This document shows positions 52,853 through 62,347 of a DNA stretch of 64,000 nucleotides, piece after piece. Each line of letters starts with the position of its first letter. Within the stretch, counting starts at the first letter, position 1. Source of the DNA: Bacteroidales bacterium (GTDB lineage: Bacteria > Bacteroidota > Bacteroidia > Bacteroidales > WCHB1-69); contig JAEEQE010000006.1 in assembly GCA_016285145.1 (NCBI GenBank), forward strand, positions 1 to 64,000, in the 5' to 3' direction. Under the pieces are notes generated by a model. That model was not told the DNA's origin. It did not search any database and saw only the letters and a program-made list of their open reading frames with translations. The translations under genes were made by a program, and so were the position numbers.

Positions 52853-54085
52853 ATGGAAAGATTATCAAAAAGAGTAACTACGATGGCTGCGTCGGAAACG
52901 CTGGCCATGACCGCGTTGGCACGCGAACTGAAGGAAAAGGGAAAAGACGTCATCAGCCTGAGTATCGGCGAGCCGGATTTCAACACTCCGGAGACCGTGA
53001 AAGAATACGCCAAGCAGGCCATTGACGACAATTTCACCCACTATCCACCAGTCCCGGGTTATGCCGATTTACTGAAAGCCATCAGCCACAAGTTCAAACG
53101 TGACAACAACCTGGATTACGACACGAAGCAGATTGTGGTCTCCACAGGTGGAAAACAATCTATCTATCAGGTTGTCATGGCGTTGGTGAATCCCGGCGAC
53201 GAAGTCATCATTCCTACCCCGTATTGGGTGTCTTATCGTGCCATCGCCGAGATGGCCGAAGGCAAATGCGTATATATTCCGGCCAAGTTGGAGAACGATT
53301 TCAAGATCACCCCGGAGCAATTGGAGGCTGCCATCACGCCCAACACCAAGTTGATGATGTTCAGCAGTCCGTCAAACCCCACGGGCATGGTTTATACCAA
53401 GGAGGAGCTGCGCGCCATCGCCGAGGTGGTGGCCAAGCACCCGCAAATGATGATCATGTCGGATGAAATATACGAACACATCAACTTCGTGGGCGGTCAT
53501 GAGAGCATTGCTCAGTTTGATTTTATTAAGGATCAGGTGGTTACCGTTAACGGTGTAGCCAAGGGCTTCGCCATGACAGGCTGGCGTATCGGTTTCATCG
53601 GCGCACCGGTGGAGGTGGCCAAAGCCTGCAGCAAGCTGCAGGGTCAGATCACGTCTGCCACGGGTTCCATCTCGCAGCGTGCCGCTTTGCGCGCCATGGA
53701 GATGGATCCGAAGAACTCCGAAGACATCATCGGTATGCGCAACATCTTCAAGCAGCGCCGCGACTTGGTCTTCGGCCTTTTGCAGGAGATTCCCGGCTTT
53801 GAGGTAAGAATGCCGCAGGGTGCATTCTACTTCTTCCCCAAAGTCAACACGCTGTATGGCAAGCAGGTGCCTGCCGACTCGGAGTTTGCCAAAGAGTACG
53901 GCAAAACCACCATCGGAGATTCCAAGGACTTGGCCTTCTACCTGTTGCTGGATGCCGGCGTTTCCACCGTGCAAGGCAGTGCCTTCGGCGACAACGATTG
54001 TATCCGTCTCTCCTATGCCACTTCCGAAGAGAAGCTGAAGGAGGCATGCCGCCGCATCAAGGCTGCCGTGGAGGCGTTGAAATAA
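52853..54085 (+). CDS. PLP-dependent aminotransferase, aspartate aminotransferase (class Ib) type, 410 aa
   Basis: Fold type I aminotransferase. SLSIGEPDFNTPETVKEYAK and HYPPVPGYADL (substrate-side N-terminal region), STGGKQSIYQV, SSPSNPTGMVY, MSDEIYEHI and the PLP-lysine segment VNGVAKGFAMTGWRIGF are all present. The C-terminal RLSYATSEEKLKEACRRI carries the carboxylate-binding Arg. The overall pattern fits bacterial AspC of subclass Ib, which transfers the amino group between aspartate and 2-oxoglutarate. Related alanine or prephenate aminotransferases cannot be excluded. A terminator follows. Confidence 0.9.
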   Translation: MERLSKRVTTMAASETLAMTALARELKEKGKDVISLSIGEPDFNTPETVKEYAKQAIDDNFTHYPPVPGYADLLKAISHKFKRDNNLDYDTKQIVVSTGGKQSIYQVVMALVNPGDEVIIPTPYWVSYRAIAEMAEGKCVYIPAKLENDFKITPEQLEAAITPNTKLMMFSSPSNPTGMVYTKEELRAIAEVVAKHPQMMIMSDEIYEHINFVGGHESIAQFDFIKDQVVTVNGVAKGFAMTGWRIGFIGAPVEVAKACSKLQGQITSATGSISQRAALRAMEMDPKNSEDIIGMRNIFKQRRDLVFGLLQEIPGFEVRMPQGAFYFFPKVNTLYGKQVPADSEFAKEYGKTTIGDSKDLAFYLLLDAGVSTVQGSAFGDNDCIRLSYATSEEKLKEACRRIKAAVEALK

Positions 54086-54109
54086 TGATTTTTATATTGA
54101 CTTGAAAAA

Positions 54110-54140
54110 GGGCGTACTGCAAAAAAGTACGCTCTTTTTT
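54110..54140 (+). terminator. Terminator of the aminotransferase gene
   Basis: GGGCGTAC pairs with GTACGCTC (one G-T) over a 9-base loop, followed by six T. The T-run runs straight into the promoter of the next gene. Confidence 0.82.
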
Positions 54141-54141
54141 G

Positions 54142-54149
54142 TATCTTTG
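54142..54149 (+). promoter_or_regulatory. Promoter -7 element for the LptF/G permease
   Basis: TATCTTTG followed by CCGCTCC, 21 bases before the ATG at 54171. It lies downstream of an in-frame start at 54102, which is therefore rejected. Confidence 0.65.
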
Positions 54150-54170
54150 CCGCTCCTTTTAATAGAACGG

Positions 54171-55301
54171 ATGCAACAGAACATCATCAAACGGCTGCAT
54201 GACGGATTCCGGTCCATAACCGGATGGAAAATCATCGATTCGTACATTCTACGGAAGTTCCTTGGATCGCTGGTTTTTTCCATCCTGCTGCTAATGACCA
54301 TCATTATTGTGTTCGATGTGTCGGAAAACATCCAACGTTTCATGGGAAAAGGCATTCCCGTGAAAGAGATCATCACCGACTACTATCTCAACTTCATTCC
54401 CTACTTCATCAACCTCTTCATTCCACTGTTCACCTTCATCAGCGTCATCTGGTTCACATCCAAGATGTCGTCCCGTAACGAGATCATCTCCATTTTGGGC
54501 AACGGGGTCAGCTACAACCGGTTCCTCGTCCCGTATGGAGTGGGATCTGTCATCATCGTTCTGTTATCCCTGATACTGTCCAACTTCATCGTACCCCACA
54601 CGAATGCCAAGCTCAACGAGTTCAAATTCCGGAATTTCGGCAGACAAGCTGTTTCCACCACCATGCTGCATGTGAAAAACTCCGACAAGAGCTACGTCTT
54701 TGTGGAACGGTGGGACCGCGGCAATGGGGTCGGATACTATTTCACCTACGAGGAGTTTGAAGGCTCGGCCATTCACAAGAAGATTTCGGCGCAAACCATC
54801 CACTTTGATGAAGAGCGTAACCATTGGGTTATGGAATACTGCACCCGGCGTGTCATCGACGACGAGGGCAACGAGTATGTAACCTCCGCGCGCAGGATAG
54901 ACACATCCCTCAACATTCTGCCCCGGAATTTCGACCAGGACATCTATTTAAGTGAAACCATGTCGTATTCCGAACTGCGCCAATTTATCCGTGAGGAAAA
55001 AAGACGAGGGTCAAGTTTGGTGGCGCACTACCAAATCGAACAGCACAAACGTTTGGCCAACCCATTAGGTATCATCATCATGACTTTTTTGGGATTGAGT
55101 ATATCCTCGCGGAAAAACCAACGTGGCGTCGGCGTACACCTGTTCATGGGCATGGGCCTTGCATTCACCTTCATCTTCTTGCAGCAAGTGTCAACCGTCT
55201 TTTCCGTTTCTGGCGGCCTTCCCCCTATATTGGGCACCTGGATTCCCAACATCATCTTCCTGTTTATCACATTATTTATGCTAAAAGTAGCACAGAAATA
55301 A
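54171..55301 (+). CDS. LptF/LptG-family LPS export permease (YjgP/YjgQ), 376 aa
   Basis: Family marks: an N-terminal KIIDSYILRKFLGSLVFSIL with two close membrane helices, and the FIPLFTFISVIWFTSKMSSRNEIISILGNG segment (coupling region). A periplasmic beta-jellyroll follows (about 130-265), and three C-terminal helices include KRLANPLGIIIMTFLGLSIS. The protein sits in the inner membrane and, with LptB, extracts LPS for transport. Whether it is the F or the G partner cannot be decided from one gene. It is convergent with the BASS transporter gene, with four bases between. Confidence 0.92.
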   Translation: MQQNIIKRLHDGFRSITGWKIIDSYILRKFLGSLVFSILLLMTIIIVFDVSENIQRFMGKGIPVKEIITDYYLNFIPYFINLFIPLFTFISVIWFTSKMSSRNEIISILGNGVSYNRFLVPYGVGSVIIVLLSLILSNFIVPHTNAKLNEFKFRNFGRQAVSTTMLHVKNSDKSYVFVERWDRGNGVGYYFTYEEFEGSAIHKKISAQTIHFDEERNHWVMEYCTRRVIDDEGNEYVTSARRIDTSLNILPRNFDQDIYLSETMSYSELRQFIREEKRRGSSLVAHYQIEQHKRLANPLGIIIMTFLGLSISSRKNQRGVGVHLFMGMGLAFTFIFLQQVSTVFSVSGGLPPILGTWIPNIIFLFITLFMLKVAQK

Positions 55302-55313
55302 AAAGCTACTTTT
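55283..55313. terminator. Possible shared hairpin at the convergent gene ends
   Basis: AAAAGTAGC (55283-55291) and GCTACTTTT (55305-55313) form a perfect 9-bp stem. It spans the last codons of both the permease and the transporter. T content after the stem is limited to the arm ends. Confidence 0.45.
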
Positions 55314-56217
55314 CACTTGAACAAGCCTGTTTCCGGTCGTGCCGCCATATCTGCCAGCTGTTGAAAAGGTTCTGCCAAATTGCATAAAACGCCAACGTAA
55401 CGGATGTCAGGGGATTCAGGAATGTGTTGGCCATCCATATACCCAATGCCGTATTTTTCTGACCCAGAAGCTGACCGCCTGCCACCACATCCCCGTAACG
55501 CCGACCGAGCCAACGTCCCACTCCGAAATTCAACACGCAGGTTGCCAGGGAAATGACGCCTAACCATAGAATATTATTCAGATTTCCTTTTCCATGTATA
55601 AAAATAAAATCGATGGTTTGCCCGATGACAGTCAGCAGGAGAAAAGCCCACAGATAGAACGACACATCCTTGAAACGGGCTATCTCATCATTGGCTTTTT
55701 TCCACACAAGCTGTAACAGCAACGCCACAAAGAATGGCAACGCGATTGTTGTTCCTATTTTCTTTAAAATCAACAAGAAAGAGATCCACACACTCATATC
55801 CTGATGCACTCCGATCCAGGAGAAGCACAAAGGTGTGAAGATAGCGGCCATCAGATTGCCGACGATCGTGTATTCGGTTACGGTGGCGCGGTCCGCGCCC
55901 AGCATACAGGAGACCACCACCACAGAGGAAGCTACGGGACAGAGGATGCCCATCATCACGCCTTGCGCAAGCAACGTGTTGTGTAGCAGGGCTATCGAAC
56001 CAAAATAGCCCGCCACGCTGACGGCCATTTGGAAAAGCATAATCCATACGCAGAGCGGAGTGAGCTTCAGGGAACGGATGTCAACGGCGGAGAAATTAAG
56101 CAAAAGGATCACAAATATGAAGAACGGCACCGTTGGCGACAGGAGTGCGCACCAGCGATGGAGAGCCAACCCCAGCACGATTGCCACAGGCAGAACATAA
56201 CTTCTATATCTTGACAT
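55306..56217 (-). CDS. BASS-family (bile acid:sodium symporter-like) transporter, 303 aa
   Basis: Eight to ten hydrophobic segments fill the protein. The two crossover motifs of the family are recognisable: CPVASSVVVVSCMLGADRATVTEY in the first half and GQLLGQKNTALGIWMANTFL in the second. The family moves bile acids, pantoate or other organic anions with sodium. Several Bacteroidota homologues are simply annotated 'transporter'. A bile-acid substrate should not be assumed. Divergent from guaA. Confidence 0.83.
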   Translation of the reverse strand: MSRYRSYVLPVAIVLGLALHRWCALLSPTVPFFIFVILLLNFSAVDIRSLKLTPLCVWIMLFQMAVSVAGYFGSIALLHNTLLAQGVMMGILCPVASSVVVVSCMLGADRATVTEYTIVGNLMAAIFTPLCFSWIGVHQDMSVWISFLLILKKIGTTIALPFFVALLLQLVWKKANDEIARFKDVSFYLWAFLLLTVIGQTIDFIFIHGKGNLNNILWLGVISLATCVLNFGVGRWLGRRYGDVVAGGQLLGQKNTALGIWMANTFLNPLTSVTLAFYAIWQNLFNSWQIWRHDRKQACSSEK

Positions 56218-56240
56218 CCGATTCTTATTTTTTGCGGCGG

Positions 56241-56248
56241 CAAAAGTA
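56241..56248 (-). promoter_or_regulatory. Promoter -7 element for the BASS transporter
   Basis: The minus strand reads TACTTTTG followed by CCGCC, 23 bases before its ATG. Confidence 0.6.
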
Positions 56249-56259
56249 CGCTTTTTTAG

Positions 56260-56267
56260 TATCTTTG
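56260..56267 (+). promoter_or_regulatory. Promoter -7 element for guaA
   Basis: TATCTTTG followed by CAGCC, 26 bases before the ATG. It is only 11 bases from the divergent element, so the two promoters overlap in their upstream parts and may compete. Confidence 0.64.
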
Positions 56268-56293
56268 CAGCCTCACTTTAGAACGCTCCCATT

Positions 56294-57898
56294 ATGGAAA
56301 AAATCATCATTCTGGACTTCGGGTCCCAAACCACGCAACTCATCGGACGGAGAGTGCGGGAACTGGACATGTTCTGCGAAATCGTCCCTTACAACAAATT
56401 CCCGCACGATGACCCGGATGTCATCGGTGTGATTTTGAGCGGTTCCCCGTTCAGCGTGTACGACGAGCGGGCTTTTAAAGTGGATTTGAGCAACATTCGC
56501 GGACGGCTTCCCATCTTAGGCATCTGCTACGGAGCGCAGTTCATGGCGCACACCGGCGGCGGCAAGGTGGAACCTGCCGGCAGTCGCGAGTACGGGCGTG
56601 CCAACCTTGCCGCCTTCGACCACGACAACCCCCTGCTACAAGGGTTAGACGACCACACCCAAGTGTGGATGAGCCACGGCGACACCATCACCCAGCTGCC
56701 CGACCACTGCCATAAGATCGCCTCCACCGACAAGGTGGAGTTTGCTGCCTACCAGTTTGACAACGAGCGGGTTTGGGGCGTGCAGTTCCACCCGGAGGTC
56801 TTCCATACCGTGCAGGGCACGCAACTGCTCAAGAATTTCGTGGTGGGCATCTGCGGTGGGCATCAGACCTGGAGTCCCGCTTCCTTCGTGGAGACCACCG
56901 TCGCCGAACTCAAGGAGCAGATCGGCAACGACCGCGTGATTCTCGGTTTGAGCGGCGGTGTTGATTCGTCCGTGTGTGCTATGCTGCTCCACCGCGCCAT
57001 CGGGCCCAACCTGACCTGCATCTTCGTGGATCACGGCCTGCTGCGCAAAAACGAGTTCCAAAATGTGATGCGCGATTATGAAGGCCTGGGGCTGAATGTG
57101 ATCGGCGTGGATGCCAGCGAGAAATTCTTCCGGGAGCTGGAAGGCGTGACCGAACCAGAACGCAAACGCAAAATCATCGGGGCCGGCTTTATCGACGTAT
57201 TCAACGAGGAAGCCCAGAAAATCACCGATGCCAAATGGTTAGCGCAGGGCACCATTTACCCCGACCGGATCGAGAGTCTCAGCATCACGGGCATGGTCAT
57301 CAAGAGCCATCATAATGTGGGCGGACTACCCGAGAAGATGCACCTGAAATTGTGCGAGCCGCTGAAGTGGCTCTTCAAAGACGAGGTGCGCCGCGTGGGC
57401 CGCCAGCTGGGCATGCCCGAGCATCTGATTACCCGCCATCCGTTCCCCGGACCGGGACTGGCCGTACGCATCCTGGGCGACATCACCCGCGAGAAGGTGC
57501 GTGTGTTGCAGGAAGCAGACGACATCTTCATCCAAGGTCTGCGCGACTGGAAAGTGCGTCTGTCCGGCGAAGAGGCCCGCAAGGTGCTGGCTGCCGGCGT
57601 GCCTGCCAACATGACCAACGGCGAAATCGAGGTCTCACTCTACGACCAAACATGGCAAGCCGGTGTCATCCTACTGCCAATCAAGAGCGTGGGCGTGATG
57701 GGCGACGAGCGCACGTATGAGCGCGCCGTGGCCCTGCGTGCCGTGACCAGCACCGACGCCATGACCGCCGACTGGGCACATCTCCCCTACGACTTCATGG
57801 CCAAAGTCTCCAACGACATTATCAATAAGGTAAAAGGCGTGAACCGCGTCTGCTACGACATCAGTTCCAAGCCACCCGCGACAATCGAGTGGGAATAA
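56294..57898 (+). CDS. guaA: GMP synthase (glutamine-hydrolysing)
   Basis: Converts XMP to GMP. The N-terminal class I glutamine amidotransferase has its nucleophile at Cys78 ([11 protein letters not shown]), with VQFHPEV as the His/Glu part. The ATP-pyrophosphatase domain carries [15 protein letters not shown] (PP-loop). The dimerisation domain ends with [13 protein letters not shown], the standard GuaA C-terminus. 534 residues is full length. It is convergent with lgt (4-base gap) with no evident hairpin between. Confidence 0.97.
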   Translation: MEKIIILDFGSQTTQLIGRRVRELDMFCEIVPYNKFPHDDPDVIGVILSGSPFSVYDERAFKVDLSNIRGRLPILGICYGAQFMAHTGGGKVEPAGSREYGRANLAAFDHDNPLLQGLDDHTQVWMSHGDTITQLPDHCHKIASTDKVEFAAYQFDNERVWGVQFHPEVFHTVQGTQLLKNFVVGICGGHQTWSPASFVETTVAELKEQIGNDRVILGLSGGVDSSVCAMLLHRAIGPNLTCIFVDHGLLRKNEFQNVMRDYEGLGLNVIGVDASEKFFRELEGVTEPERKRKIIGAGFIDVFNEEAQKITDAKWLAQGTIYPDRIESLSITGMVIKSHHNVGGLPEKMHLKLCEPLKWLFKDEVRRVGRQLGMPEHLITRHPFPGPGLAVRILGDITREKVRVLQEADDIFIQGLRDWKVRLSGEEARKVLAAGVPANMTNGEIEVSLYDQTWQAGVILLPIKSVGVMGDERTYERAVALRAVTSTDAMTADWAHLPYDFMAKVSNDIINKVKGVNRVCYDISSKPPATIEWE

Positions 57899-57902
57899 AC
57901 GA

Positions 57903-58778
57903 CTAAAAATTCAGCGGTTTGCCCTCTTTGTACGAGCATTCCGGTATCTGTCGCTTGACAAAGGCATATACCAACAACCCGACACCGACAAGGACCATGG
58001 GGATGCTGAGGATTTGACCGTTGTCGAGAGTATGTCCGACTTCGCTGGCCACCTGCACCTCCTTGTAAAATTCGATGATAAAACGGGCGATGAAAATGAT
58101 GGTAAGGGTAAGTCCCGAGGTGAGGCCGGCGGGCACTTTGCCTTTGGCGAACTTGAAGTAATAGACCGTAAGGCCCACGAAGAGCAGGAAATAGACGGCA
58201 GCCTCATACAGCTGGGCCGGATGGCGGAACGTGCCTGCGATGCCGGGCCCACCATGGGTGAAGTCGAAAGCCCAAGCCACCGTGGTGATGCTGCCCACAA
58301 TCTCGTGGTTCATCAGGTTGCCACAACGCACGAACGCCGCCGCAATGGGGATGGCGATGGCCAAGCGGTCAAGCAACCACAGGAAATTGATTTTGTGCTT
58401 CCACGTGTAATAGATTACAAACAGCATGATGGCAATCACTGCGCCGTGGCTGGCTAATCCCTGATAGCCCACGAATTGGCCGTCGTGGATGGGCAATATG
58501 ATTTCCAACGGATTGATGATGAACTGCTCGGGTTCGTAGAACAGGAAATGCCCTAACCGCAGGCCCACAATAGTCCACACAATGGTCCAGATGGAGATTT
58601 TATCTAACAGTTTCTGGGATATGTTTTCGGTTTTGAAAATTTTTTGCAGGGTGAGGTAAGCCAACAGGAAGCCGCTGGCCAGCAAGATGCCATACCAACG
58701 AACCTGCAATGCGCCCAAGTGAAAAGCGATGGGATTCACTTTCCAGGTTACGGTACACAGGAAATCAACAGGTGTCAT
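57903..58778 (-). CDS. lgt: Prolipoprotein diacylglyceryl transferase
   Basis: Adds the diacylglyceryl group to the lipobox cysteine of prolipoproteins in the inner membrane. Seven membrane segments are visible. The Lgt signature region is GYQGLASHGAVIAIMLFVI followed by AAAFVRCGNLMNHEIVG, which matches the R-x-GN-x2-N-x-E core. GTFRHPAQLYEA is also typical. 291 residues is normal. At least two substrates are in the window (the GldB-like and Rieske-like lipoproteins). Confidence 0.96.
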   Translation of the reverse strand: MTPVDFLCTVTWKVNPIAFHLGALQVRWYGILLASGFLLAYLTLQKIFKTENISQKLLDKISIWTIVWTIVGLRLGHFLFYEPEQFIINPLEIILPIHDGQFVGYQGLASHGAVIAIMLFVIYYTWKHKINFLWLLDRLAIAIPIAAAFVRCGNLMNHEIVGSITTVAWAFDFTHGGPGIAGTFRHPAQLYEAAVYFLLFVGLTVYYFKFAKGKVPAGLTSGLTLTIIFIARFIIEFYKEVQVASEVGHTLDNGQILSIPMVLVGVGLLVYAFVKRQIPECSYKEGKPLNF

Positions 58779-58800
58779 AAGCGATTATATAAGAACGCCG

Positions 58801-58808
58801 CAAAGATA
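58801..58808 (-). promoter_or_regulatory. Promoter -7 element for lgt
   Basis: The minus strand reads TATCTTTG followed by CGGCG, 22 bases before the lgt ATG. Confidence 0.63.
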
Positions 58809-58850
58809 CTACATTATTTTAATATGGGAAGAGGCTTTTTTCCAGCTTAT

Positions 58851-58886
58851 AAAAACAAAGAAAGGCGCATTTTTAGATGCGCCTTT
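58851..58886 (-). terminator. Terminator of the POT transporter gene
   Basis: Perfect 10-bp stem AAAGGCGCAT/ATGCGCCTTT (58861-58886) with a 6-base loop and T-rich sequence on the minus strand afterwards. It lies between the POT gene end and the lgt promoter. Confidence 0.85.
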
Positions 58887-58916
58887 CGGATTATAGGGGG
58901 AAATGGATTCCAAGGA

Positions 58917-60581
58917 TTATTGTGTCACTCTCTCCAACCATTTCACCATGCCGAGCATGATGGCCATGGAGACGAAGCAAACCACGGCGAACACCAGCCA
59001 GCAGTATTCGATAGGCCAAGCGTTGTACATGACAGGTCCGAGCCAGATCAGCAGGTTGCCGATGGCGGTGGCACCAAGCCACAAGCCCTGACACAAACCC
59101 ACCATGTGGCGCGGAGCCACTTTGGAGACAAATGACAGACCCAGCGGGGAGATAAACAACTCGGCCACGGTCAGGAAGAAATAGGTAACGAGCAGCACCC
59201 ATGGGGCAGCTTTGGCGAGACCGGCGGCGGCCATCTGGGCCAGATCCATAGCGCGGAACTCCGTACCGGAAGGATAGTTGTTCACGATGGAGATGATCAT
59301 CAGGAAAAGGTAAGCACAACCGGCGATGGCCATACCGATGGCAATCTTGCGAGGCGTGGAAATGGGTTTGCCTCTGCGAGCCAATGCGGCGAAAATAACC
59401 ATGATGATAGGAGTAAGCACAATCACGAAGAAAGGATTCAAGGCCTGCCAGATTTCAGGGGCAATCTTCTCCGTATCAACGAAATCGCGGGCGAACACGG
59501 ACAACGACTGTCCATTCTGGTGGAATGAGAACCAGAAGAAAACAGCAATACCGAGAACAGCGAACAAAGCGTAGAGACGCTGTTTGATTTCCTTCGCCAT
59601 AGCGAGTTTCTCCTCAGCAGTGTATTCCACTACCTGAGCATGTTCTTTCTTGGCCGGCTGCGGCAGTTTGTACTTGTTTGTCAAGAAGATAACCAAAGAA
59701 ATGACCATAGCTAACACGGAAGCGATGAAGGAGAAGTGAACACCCTGGTTGAAGACGGTGATGTAGTCAGAGCAGAAAGCGGGAATATCGGTGAAGTTGT
59801 ACCCGCTTTGGAGCACAGCCTGCATAGTCTCCGTGAATTTCTGGGTCTGCTCACCGTTGGCCAAGAATTGGTGGCAAAGGCCGGACATATCAGCATTATA
59901 TACCAGATGATGCGCTTTCAGCCACCACTCACGCAAGAACGGAGCGATGAACGGGGCGAAGAAACCGCCAATGTTGATGAACACATAGAAAATCTGGAAA
60001 CCGGAGTCGCGACGGTCTTTGGCTTCTGCAAGAGCTTCCGGGCCTTGCTTGGCAGCCTCGGCCTCATATTCGTCGTACAGTTTGCCGACGATGGCTTGCA
60101 GGTTACCTTTGAACAAACCATTACCGAAAGCAATGAACAACAGAGCCATACAGGTGATGATGAGAATCGTCCACCAGCCACCGCCATTGTCGAGGATTGC
60201 TCCTTCGGCGGTCTTGCTGAACAATGGGATAGCCATCACCACATAGCCGATAGCCATGATGATGAGACCCCATTGGATGGTCTTGTTGTAGTTCTGCGTC
60301 TTGTCGGCGATGATACCGCCCACCAAGCTCAGCACGTAGATGCCGAAATAGAAGACGGAGTAGATGACGCCGGCGGTGCCGTCGGGCAGACCGAACTTGG
60401 AAACGAGGAAGAGCAGCAACACGGCATTCATGATGTAATAGCCGAAGCGCTCACCCATGTTGCTCAAAGCAGCTGCAATCAAACCCTTCGGATGATGCAG
60501 CTTGGCTTCACGCACATAGTAAAGTAAAAACGGTATGATGACAATCGTACCGATGAGGCAAATTAATAAAGCTGTACTCAT
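58917..60581 (-). CDS. POT/PTR-family proton-dependent oligopeptide transporter, 554 aa
   Basis: MFS-type inner-membrane protein with about 14 hydrophobic segments. The POT signature appears early: NMGERFGYYIMNAVLLLFL (ExxERFxYY-like), then YSVFYFGIYVLSLVGGIIADK and FIAFGNGLFKGNLQAIVGKLY. A later IFYVFINIGGFFAPFIAPFL matches the second PTR signature (FYxxINxG). An inserted charged segment around 310-345 separates the two halves, as in bacterial di/tripeptide permeases. Starts 24 bases after trxA and may be in the same transcript. Confidence 0.94.
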   Translation of the reverse strand: MSTALLICLIGTIVIIPFLLYYVREAKLHHPKGLIAAALSNMGERFGYYIMNAVLLLFLVSKFGLPDGTAGVIYSVFYFGIYVLSLVGGIIADKTQNYNKTIQWGLIIMAIGYVVMAIPLFSKTAEGAILDNGGGWWTILIITCMALLFIAFGNGLFKGNLQAIVGKLYDEYEAEAAKQGPEALAEAKDRRDSGFQIFYVFINIGGFFAPFIAPFLREWWLKAHHLVYNADMSGLCHQFLANGEQTQKFTETMQAVLQSGYNFTDIPAFCSDYITVFNQGVHFSFIASVLAMVISLVIFLTNKYKLPQPAKKEHAQVVEYTAEEKLAMAKEIKQRLYALFAVLGIAVFFWFSFHQNGQSLSVFARDFVDTEKIAPEIWQALNPFFVIVLTPIIMVIFAALARRGKPISTPRKIAIGMAIAGCAYLFLMIISIVNNYPSGTEFRAMDLAQMAAAGLAKAAPWVLLVTYFFLTVAELFISPLGLSFVSKVAPRHMVGLCQGLWLGATAIGNLLIWLGPVMYNAWPIEYCWLVFAVVCFVSMAIMLGMVKWLERVTQ

Positions 60582-60605
60582 AATATTGGAAATTAAAAAT
60601 TGATT

Positions 60606-60920
60606 TTACAGATACTGTTTGACCTTTTCCACGATGAGCTCCTTGGGAACAAGGCCCACAAGGCTGTCCACGACCTCCTTGTTTTTGACGAAGACCAGCA
60701 TGGGGATGTTCATCACGCCGAACTGCATGGCGAGGTCGTTGTTCTCGTCGGTGTCACACTTGCCGATGACGGCCTGCCCTTCAAATTCGGCAGCCACCTC
60801 CTCGACGACAGGTCCGAGATGACGGCAAGGTCCGCACCACGGGGCCCAAAAGTCGATCACCACCAGCTTATCACCGTTGACCAGTGATTCAAAATTGCTT
60901 GAGTCAATTGCTAATGCCAT
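60606..60920 (-). CDS. trxA: Thioredoxin
   Basis: The active site is WCGPC with Cys29 and Cys32 in DFWAPWCGPCRHLGPVVEEV, followed by the cis-proline segment MNIPMLVFVKN. The chosen start MALAIDSSNF gives 104 residues, the normal thioredoxin length. An in-frame ATG at 60959 would overlap the promoter and is rejected. A general cytoplasmic disulfide reductant. Confidence 0.96.
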   Translation of the reverse strand: MALAIDSSNFESLVNGDKLVVIDFWAPWCGPCRHLGPVVEEVAAEFEGQAVIGKCDTDENNDLAMQFGVMNIPMLVFVKNKEVVDSLVGLVPKELIVEKVKQYL

Positions 60921-60956
60921 AATGATATTGGTTTTAAGATTAATATTTTTAAATTG

Positions 60957-60964
60957 CAAAAATA
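60957..60964 (-). promoter_or_regulatory. Promoter -7 element for trxA
   Basis: The minus strand reads TATTTTTG followed by CAATTT, 36 bases before the chosen trxA start. Confidence 0.62.
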
Positions 60965-61021
60965 CAAAAAAAAGCTTTTGGCATGGATTCTCTTTTTTTT
61001 CTTTCCCAACTGCTTTTTTTG

Positions 61022-61029
61022 TATATTTG
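61022..61029 (+). promoter_or_regulatory. Promoter -7 element for the second aminotransferase
   Basis: TATATTTG followed by TCCGC, 50 bases before the ATG at 61080. Confidence 0.6.
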
Positions 61030-61079
61030 TCCGCTTTTTGTTAAAATTGTAATCAATTAACAATCAAATAATTAAAACT

Positions 61080-62282
61080 ATGCCGCAAATTTCTAAAAAG
61101 GGTCAGACAATGCCCTCCTCGCCAATTCGTAAGTTGGTACCCTTCTCTGATGCCGCCAAATCGCGCGGAATCCATGTCTATCATCTGAATATCGGCCAGC
61201 CGGACATCGAGACACCGAAGGGTGCCCGTGATGCCGTCAAGAACGCCGACATTCCCGTCATCGCCTATACGCACTCCGCTGGCAACCTCAGCTACCGCAA
61301 GAAGTTAGTGGAGTACTACCACAGCGTGGGTATTGACATCACGCCCGATGAAATCCTCATCACCACCGGTGGCAGCGAAGGCCTTCTGTTCGCCTTCAAC
61401 AGCTGCATGGATCCCGGCGACGAAATCATCATCCCGGAACCATTCTACGCCAACTACAACGGCTTCGCCGTGACGTGCGGTGTGGTGGTGAAACCCATCG
61501 TCTCCACCATCGACAACGGCTTTGCACTGCCCTCCATCGAGGAGTTCGAGAAACTGATCACGCCCAAGACGAAAGCCATCATGGTGTGCAATCCCAACAA
61601 CCCCACGGGCTACCTCTACTCTGAGGAGGAAATCCGCCAGTTGGGCGAGATTGCCAAGAAACACGACCTCTTCCTCTTCGCTGACGAGGTTTACCGTGAG
61701 TTCTGCTACGATGGCGTGAAACATTTCTCCGTCATGGAGTTGGAAGGCCTTGAGCAGAACGTGGTGCTGCTGGATTCCGTGTCCAAGCGCTACAGTGCGT
61801 GCGGCGTGCGTACGGGTGCGCTCATCACACACAACAAGGATGTCTATAACACGGCCATGAAGTTCGCCCAGGCCCGTCTGTCGCCTCCAACCTACGGCCA
61901 AATCCTCGGCGAGGCTGCCGTCAGCACCCCGAAGGAGTATTTCGATGCGGTCATCACCGACTATGTGGCCCGCCGCAACACGGTGGTCAACGGCGTGAAC
62001 GCCATCCCCGGCTGCTACGTGCCGATGCCCAAGGGCGCCTTCTACTGCGTTGCCCGCCTGCCCATCGACAACTCCGACCGTTTCTGCCAGTGGATGCTGG
62101 AAGAGTTCAACTACAACGGCGAGACCACGATGATGGCACCGGCCACGGGCTTCTATTCCACGAAAGGCAAAGGCACGGATGAGGTCCGTATCAGCTACTG
62201 TCTGAAGGTGGAAGACCTCAAGAAAGCCGTCAAGTGCTTGGAAGAGGCCCTCAAGGTCTATCCGGGTCGTACCAACAAATAG
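61080..62282 (+). CDS. PLP-dependent class I/II aminotransferase, 400 aa
   Basis: A second fold type I aminotransferase, clearly different from the one at 52853. Motifs: HLNIGQPDIETPKGARDAV, TTGGSEGLLFAFNS, CNPNNPTGYLYSEEEI, FADEVYREFCY, and the PLP-lysine in LLDSVSKRYSACGVRTGAL. VRISYCLKVEDLKKAV supplies the late Arg. The very Ser/Pro-rich beginning (TMPSSPIRKLVPFSDAAKSR) is typical of a Bacteroidota subgroup annotated only as 'pyridoxal phosphate-dependent aminotransferase'. Amino-acid specificity unknown. A strong terminator follows. Confidence 0.9.
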   Translation: MPQISKKGQTMPSSPIRKLVPFSDAAKSRGIHVYHLNIGQPDIETPKGARDAVKNADIPVIAYTHSAGNLSYRKKLVEYYHSVGIDITPDEILITTGGSEGLLFAFNSCMDPGDEIIIPEPFYANYNGFAVTCGVVVKPIVSTIDNGFALPSIEEFEKLITPKTKAIMVCNPNNPTGYLYSEEEIRQLGEIAKKHDLFLFADEVYREFCYDGVKHFSVMELEGLEQNVVLLDSVSKRYSACGVRTGALITHNKDVYNTAMKFAQARLSPPTYGQILGEAAVSTPKEYFDAVITDYVARRNTVVNGVNAIPGCYVPMPKGAFYCVARLPIDNSDRFCQWMLEEFNYNGETTMMAPATGFYSTKGKGTDEVRISYCLKVEDLKKAVKCLEEALKVYPGRTNK

Positions 62283-62295
62283 GAATATTTTCGTA

Positions 62296-62334
62296 AAAGG
62301 TGGAGGATAGCACAAGCCCTCCACCTTTCTTTTT
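62296..62334 (+). terminator. Terminator after the second aminotransferase
   Basis: Perfect 11-bp stem AAAGGTGGAGG/CCTCCACCTTT with an 11-base loop and a T-rich tail. The next gene starts 14 bases later. Confidence 0.85.
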
Positions 62335-62347
62335 ATTTTATAATGTT

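Noticed and set aside
55306..56217. Calling the BASS transporter a bile-acid importer
   Set aside because: The family carries many organic anions and no specific substrate residue can be assigned from sequence.
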